A DNA stretch of 64,000 nucleotides from the NCBI GenBank assembly GCA_004123355.1, contig SCHM01000001.1:12348193-12412192 (forward strand), given 5' to 3'. This document shows positions 58,694-64,000 of this stretch, piece by piece. The notes beneath the pieces are model-generated. The model was not told where the DNA came from and did not search any database. It was given only the letters and a program-made list of their open reading frames with translations. How positions within the stretch are numbered: position 1 is the stretch's first letter; each line of letters begins with the position of its first letter. A program made the position numbers and the translations under genes. Source of the stretch: Amphirosellinia nigrospora. Taxonomy: Eukaryota; Ascomycota; Sordariomycetes; Xylariales; Xylariaceae.

Positions 58694-60198
58694 GCGATAA
58701 GTGCTCGGTACTTATGAGACCAGTTATTTCAGTCTAGCGTTCCCCAATCATCGCACACACGTAATCAATACTTGCCAGGTCATCCGTCTTCGACAACGCA
58801 AGATCTGCCTTGGCACCTGCTACTCAAACCGTAACCAATCTCCCAAAGTGGTAGGTCGAGTTATTTCGAAACCCTTCTTCGTATCTCTGCATCTCGATTA
58901 TGATTCATGTTCTCTTGTTTTAGGGTAGCGTGGAGTATGGGGCAAAATAAATCGAGGCCAGATCAAGGGCTTGGTCTGTGTTTGCTAGATGCATTTGATT
59001 AGATTCTAGCTTCTCGAGTCTGTTTCTAGTTAGCGTCGCGGCCACAATTGGTTGGATCATGAATAGGCCGGCATGGCGCTCGGAAAAGGAGGCGTTCGGG
59101 TACATTGTGTTTACACTTGGACAGCGATGTATGCATGTAAAGACACGACTACTCACGATGTATGAAGAGTAATGATGGCACGTAGCACATACAAAGAGCT
59201 CTGCTCACGCGATGCTTTGGCATGTAATACAGCTCACCCCGATTTCTTATGTTATTATGTCAAAGATGTATGACTTTACCATGTGTTCGGATTCGACAAT
59301 CTTAATAGGTAGGCAGGCAGCCTATCTCGAATTCAGAGAACATCTCATCTCCAGAGTTTACTTGGTACTTAAGGACCTTGAGTAGGATTGAGAGTAAGGG
59401 CTTGCCATCAGGGGTTATTCTAGATTTAAGATTTGCACATGAAACCTTTTCATAAGATGAAAAAACAAAATCTTGTTGCACAGTCCTTAGTACGTATCTG
59501 TCTACCTTATTTTCAAACATTCCGAGGGCATTCTTATCTGATAATGCAATGTTATAGTATTGTCCTGCGGAGATTTGGCTGGCTTTGGTTATCTAAGCCT
59601 CCTTTTAAGGGGCTGGCTACTTGGTACGCCCTTTTGGTTTGAGGGGTTTAGGGCGATGGTGGTATCTAGATTCGTTCTACTTGATATCCTTTTACTTATG
59701 TAAATGACAGGCACACCATTTCGTGAGCGTCATTTTGGCATCGCTTCTTTACATTGTGGACGGATTTTTTTATTCCTATGTTGTTTTTTACCTCTCTTGG
59801 TCACGAACTTGAGATTGTTTGGGATAGATGTTATACTTAGTGTTATACCCCTGTCCACGAGCCTCATGGCATCGTGTAACCCTAGTTTTTGTTGTTAGTC
59901 TCCGCTGTGACGTTGTTATGGAGTATTCTACTATTCTCATATAGATGACGTACTAATGCGCGGGATATGGCGGTGTATGATGCCTTGTTCTGCCTCGCGG
60001 TGTTCGTAGAGACGTTGTAATCATCGTCAACTTTTAATAGAAACAATCATCAATGTCTAAATATGGATTCAGCTGGAAATTCTTGCCTAGATGGCCCAAA
60101 CGGTATCTGCTTAGGTGCTGCTGTACGCCCGGCATATCACCAGAGATCCTCGGCTCCTGGTTTCGATTCTTGGCTCGGCCGTTTCTCACTGGTGTTTT

Positions 60199-60216
60199 CA
60201 CAGCATTTTTAGCCCC
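60199..60216. repeat. Dispersed motif, copy 1 of 3
   Basis: CACAGCATTTTTAGCCCC, similar to 60495-60513 and 61353-61369. Downstream each copy is followed by a purine-rich stretch (GGAGAGGATATAGAA here). Confidence 0.6.
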
Positions 60217-60494
60217 TGCGGAGAGGATATAGAATAGGCACCCACGGATATCACGTGGAGAATATCAGGCATGGGGCACAACAACGAATAAGATGCCTAG
60301 ATAGTCTCTTTGCGCTATGTAGCATTGACACTTGCCTATCTATTGGGTGCCAGACCAGATGAGCCTGCAGGAAGCTATTATGTATTCTTACTGCATTTTA
60401 AGCTGCGCTGCAGCATCGCATAGTCCTGCGTGGCTACTTAACACTGCACTTTTACGTTTCAAGGTATCTACACTTAGGGACGTTGGGCATATTG

Positions 60495-60513
60495 CACTGC
60501 ATTTTTAGCTCCC
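60495..60513. repeat. Dispersed motif, copy 2 of 3
   Basis: CACTGCATTTTTAGCTCCC followed by TCGAGGACAAGAATATAAA. Confidence 0.6.
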
Positions 60514-61179
60514 TCGAGGACAAGAATATAAATGATCTTATTTGCAAAAAGGAGCTAAAGCCACATCTGGGTCACCTATCTTATCATTTCCTCTTTATCA
60601 AAAGACAAATGATCTGATCCATTTCATTTTTTACCCCCTAGGGAGCATGTGAAAGAACCTTGTGATAGTAGAAATTCCCGTACAGAAGTACGTCAGGCTT
60701 GTAGAGAGTCTTGATGTACTACTTATTATCTTAGGCTTATATTTCACCATTTCCGATTTTATTGCACTTGTAAGCCTCGCGGGTGAGATGTGGAATCATG
60801 CTATAGATACAGGAGCGAACAAGACTCGCGCACATATCTAAAGCAGCTAATTCGTGCCTTTGAATCATACCTAAGACCTCTTTGCCATTCCTAGGCAGCA
60901 CCCACGAGGAGCAGGTATGAGACCACGGCGCTAGGCAGACAACGTAACAGCGAAACAAGCTTCCTACTGCAACTACGTGGCGGAAGGAACATTCGAATTC
61001 GCCTACCTGGGTAATGTTTACTATTTTCATAGGAAAGAGTGAGTGAATCATATTTAAGCTATGAAATTCGAGCTACCTACAAACTTTGTATATATGTCTA
61101 GGTAGTTATCCAGCACGATTCATGCTCCTGCGAGTTTTATACAAGCTATACCCAGTGGGAACGAAGGCCCTCAGCTACT

Positions 61180-61200
61180 CAGCCACATTATCGCGCCACA
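61180..61200. repeat. Dispersed repeat, copy 2 (partner at 10315)
   Basis: Matches 10315-10335 with one mismatch in 21, with weaker similarity extending rightwards to about 61237. Confidence 0.6.
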
Positions 61201-61352
61201 CTAGGTATTTGTCATGGTGAAATGCATTTTCAAAATGCCGTATCCGTGCCACTGTACCAAGTGGTTGTAGCAATGTGTTTAGTCCCGAAGGACAAGGGTG
61301 CATATTCTATTTGGGCCTATGAGTACTCCACACCCCTACACCACCGAGCTTT

Positions 61353-61369
61353 CACTGCATTTTTAGCCC
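61353..61369. repeat. Dispersed motif, copy 3 of 3
   Basis: CACTGCATTTTTAGCCC followed by TGGCCAAGGGAATGGTAGA. Confidence 0.6.
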
Positions 61370-61570
61370 TGGCCAAGGGAATGGTAGATTACCTAATATT
61401 CGAGTAATTAATATATATATGTACGAGAACTTCATGCAGCTTTTCGCCTTACTTACATCATAGTCTTACCTAATTTTCAATTGTCGTAAATCAATAAAAA
61501 TAATCGTAGTATTTGATACGTACCGTAGAACAGCCGTAGTAGGTATAATAAAAATAGCCGTAGCAAAATA

Positions 61571-61592
61571 GCCGCAAGTACGTACTTGCGGC
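61571..61592. repeat. Perfect 22-bp palindrome
   Basis: GCCGCAAGTAC followed directly by its exact reverse complement GTACTTGCGGC. It stands between an AATAGCCGTAG-type direct-repeat zone (61545-61570) and the TTTTCAACG array. It could be abutting terminal inverted repeats, a transposon excision product or a cruciform-forming site. Confidence 0.8.
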
Positions 61593-61619
61593 CCCTAATT
61601 TTTTAGTGGACTATAGCGG

Positions 61620-61735
61620 TCTTCAACGTTTGAAATTTTCAACGCTCGATCAACGCTTGATCAACGCTTAAAAATTTTCAACGTTTGGAATTTTTAACGT
61701 TAGAAATTTCAAACGTTTAAATTTTCAAACGTCTA
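61620..61735. repeat. TTTTCAACG / CGTTTGAAA repeat array
   Basis: Eight or more degenerate copies of TTTTCAACG or its reverse-complement-like form CGTTTGAAAA alternate over about 115 bp, including GATCAACGCTT twice in tandem (about 61650-61671). The array is internally near-palindromic. No gene recognised. Confidence 0.65.
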
Positions 61736-62339
61736 CGGGCCGTTAGTCGCTCAAGTATTTATTCTGGCCAACGCGTTGAAGATTTTCAACTGTCAATTAA
61801 TGGTATATTTGTAGTTTACTGGCCCCAGCGCGTCTTGGTACGGTAACACTCAGCCGAATCACCCTTATTTCCAGGAATCTTCTGCTCAAGCAGGAAAATA
61901 CTAGGCATAAAGAACTGTATAGTCACGATTAAAGACGGGTGTAGATAAACAGAGCCAATGTATATACCATGTGTATTTCAATAGGACCCCTATACAAATA
62001 TACAGAAGCGGTGTCCACCAAACGGCCAGATAGCAAGCTAGTAGAGGTAGCAATAGCAAGCACGTGTCAACCACTATACGGTCCTCGACATCTCTGCTCG
62101 CGACGTGCCGCAGTTAGAGTATATATATCTCTTCAAAAGCTATAGCTGGGCAATCGGCGTCACCCATGCTTTAGCCCCCGTATTTTCTATTCGCAAAAAC
62201 GGTTCCTCCCTCCAAAAAAGAAAAGACATGAAATAAACGCCAGCCCGAGTGTAGGTACATACATAGCAATTCAGAAACAGAAGAGTAAACACTCAGTAGG
62301 TATGAATCCCATCGTAATCGACGAATTTAGGGTAAACTT

Positions 62340-64000
62340 TTATGATCCTCGGGCATGCTTCCCAGCGGACTCTCCCTTTTCTGAAACCGATTCATCGTCA
62401 CTCTCCTCACCGACGCTGTAGTGGTTCCTATCAATGTCGGTAGGTGAGGTAACATGCAGGTCATCCAGCTGATTCTCGTCGAAGTCACCGGCCTCCACAT
62501 CACGGTCCGTTCGTCTGTTGCGGAAACCCTCGAGCCCGGCACTACCGTTGCGGTCGCCCATGAAGGGTAGGCCGGTGTATCCAGCAGTTCGCTTTCGAGA
62601 GCGCCAGATGATAAATCCCAGAGGACAGCACCGATGGCCACAATCGCGAGGACTACCTCGCCCGATTTCTGGTAGGCGGCCCATTTAGCGGCTTTGAGCT
62701 CCTCCTCCTTGTTTTGATCTGTTTCAGTGTGGTTGCTCACGCCGCCCACTGTTGTCTCAGGAAGCTTTTCCCGTCTAATTCGCTCTCTGAGGGCGTGCCA
62801 CCGATGCTGCTAATGTCAACGCCGGTGAACCGGTCAAGCATGTCACGGGTCCGACGGGGGTAGTCGAAGGGGACCATGTGTGATGAGTTGTTGAAGAGTA
62901 CATATGTGAGATTGCGGGCCTCCTGCCAGAAACCTGCAGCATCTCCCTCGAAAGTCCAGGGACGCCGTGGTGCCCAGTTACCTGGGGAGACCTCGAATCC
63001 CTTTCCACCGTTCCATTCGAGATTGCTAATGAACGCCTCAGTGCCCATATGGTTGCAAATAAGGTCTTCGGCGCCAGAAAACAACAGAACCCTAACTTCC
63101 TTAAGGAGGTCAGGCAAAAGATTGACGGCAGGCTGGGATTTTTGTGTGTTGAACGCATTGCCAACGGCACCGTTGCATTCGGTCCATCCCGTGTTCTTAC
63201 TAGGATTGATATGTAACGCATCCGTGACTTCCTTCTTGCGTAGATAGGGCGTGACATATCGAAGATCTGGTGGCCAGTTCATACCGCAGCTAGGATATGT
63301 GTCGGTTAAACGGACATCATACATATTGACACATTGACTCTCGCCATTCTTGCCTTTCTTCTGGGTTAAACGGAGCATGTCGGACAGGATTTGTTCGCAC
63401 GCTCTGTTGGCGATTTTGTTGCTATCAGTCAAGGCCAAATCATTGCGACAGGTGCGAAGCTGGCCCTCGAGTTTAGACCCGAGATCCGAGCCTTTCTGGA
63501 CAATCCCCTTCTCGTAGGCAAATGTGATGTACGCTTCGTACTGCTCGTTAGGAGCTATCCACCCGTTCCCGATCATGAGCCCCTGGAGGTTCCACCGTTT
63601 GTTTGCCTCGGTCTTCTTGTTCCGCTCGAGGATAGCCTTCGCAATGTAGGGGATGTGTTGTCCGGCGAAAGATTCTCCGGCAATGTATATCTTACATCAC
63701 ATCATGTTAGCGCAACTGCCGACAGTCTTAAAAGATGGGACTTAGGTTCTCACATCGTCATGCTCGTACTCGGGGAACAACTGATACCACTTCTCGAGGA
63801 ATACGACGAATTGATCGGCCATCTCGTCCAGTTCATGGACATAGCTATTCGTGTCGACGTAGCTATAGCCGGTGCCGACGGGATTGTCCACGAAGAGAAG
63901 GTTTGCGAACTCGTGCCAGCTGCCATTGTTGTACTGTAGGTTGTCGTTGTCCTTCAAACGGTAGGGGCCGATCTCCATCATGGCGCCGTCTTCGGAACTG
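62340..64000 (-). CDS. KEX1: KEX1 pheromone-processing serine carboxypeptidase (5' part outside window)
   Basis: Exons >64000-63754 and 63690-62340, intron GTGAGA...GTAAG. The visible part starts just after the oxyanion region ([17 protein letters not shown]) and contains [18 protein letters not shown], the nucleophile in [19 protein letters not shown], the acid in [17 protein letters not shown] and the base in [16 protein letters not shown] transmembrane helix follows ([25 protein letters not shown] stop-transfer). The cytoplasmic tail is acidic ([28 protein letters not shown]). This layout is KEX1: a Golgi carboxypeptidase trimming C-terminal Lys/Arg from Kex2-cleaved pheromones and other secreted proteins. 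Breaks: 62766-62772 ([12 protein letters not shown]) and the C3 run at 62617-62619 (LWGFIIWR). Without correction the tail and the helix are lost. Stop at 62340-62342. Confidence 0.93.

Larger units (their letters stand above)
58694..62339. other. Gene-poor, repeat-rich stretch
   Basis: About 3.6 kb between the ends of the MIZ (+) and KEX1 (-) genes. No gene recognised. From about 60.0 to 61.8 kb it holds short dispersed motifs (CACTGCATTTTTAGC, three copies), a copy of the repeat seen at 10.3 kb, a 22-bp palindrome and a TTTTCAACG array. This suggests remnants of one or more non-coding mobile elements. Confidence 0.45.

Noticed and set aside
60110-60190. Possible tRNA or tRNA-derived SINE (TGGTTTCGATTCTTGGCTCGGCCG near 60161)
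   Set aside because: Only a weak B-box-like string is present; I could not fold acceptor, D and anticodon arms or find a proper A box.

Overview
The window is nuclear DNA from a filamentous ascomycete (Pezizomycotina). The genes have short GT-AG introns of about 45-160 bp, often with CTAAC-like branch sites. The protein set is typical of moulds: a fungal rhodopsin-domain membrane protein, a HVA1 TUDOR protein, a GMC oxidoreductase, an S28 peptidase, a Boi-type SH3-SAM-PH protein and KEX1. I see no rRNA, convincing tRNA, CRISPR array or intact transposase.

Layout. 1-249 is the 3' end of an MFS transporter. 2.0-3.5 kb holds a six-exon rhodopsin-domain gene. 6.1-7.0 kb is a HVA1 TUDOR gene and 7.4-8.4 kb a mitochondrial enoyl-CoA hydratase. 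9.4-11.3 kb is an unidentified, repeat-bearing segment with coding-like pieces on both strands. 11.5-12.0 kb is a small ankyrin protein. 14-20.6 kb is a secretory block: an M6-type metalloprotease, a convergent S28 prolyl peptidase and a Ser/Thr-rich GPI wall protein. 22.3-22.8 kb is a DUF2237 protein and 26.6-31.1 kb a Sec7-PH Arf exchange factor. 33-39 kb holds a MATE transporter, an Nce102-like MARVEL protein and a GMC oxidoreductase. 41-48 kb holds a DUF1279 mitochondrial protein, a Stf2-like protein whose start codon is split by an intron, and mitochondrial Met-tRNA formyltransferase. 49-52 kb is a Boi1/2 homologue, 54.8-58.7 kb a MIZ/SP-RING protein, and 62.3-64 kb the 3' part of KEX1. 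Long gene-poor stretches separate these loci.

The most important property of the sequence is that almost every clearly conserved gene is broken by single-base frame breaks, mostly missing bases inside short homopolymers. Adding one base at each site makes the summed exon lengths exact multiples of three and restores family motifs across the break. This points to an incompletely polished consensus rather than mass pseudogenisation, so I annotate full gene spans across the breaks. Two genes (DUF1279 and Stf2-like) read cleanly.

The genes do not form an obvious pathway cluster. Shared themes are secretion and cell surface (M6, S28, GPI protein, KEX1, Nce102, Boi, Sec7) and mitochondria (hydratase, DUF1279, formyltransferase). 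I did not find a convincing new biological system. The best unexplained material is the 9.4-11.3 kb segment and the repeat-rich 59.9-61.8 kb tract, which share a short dispersed repeat.
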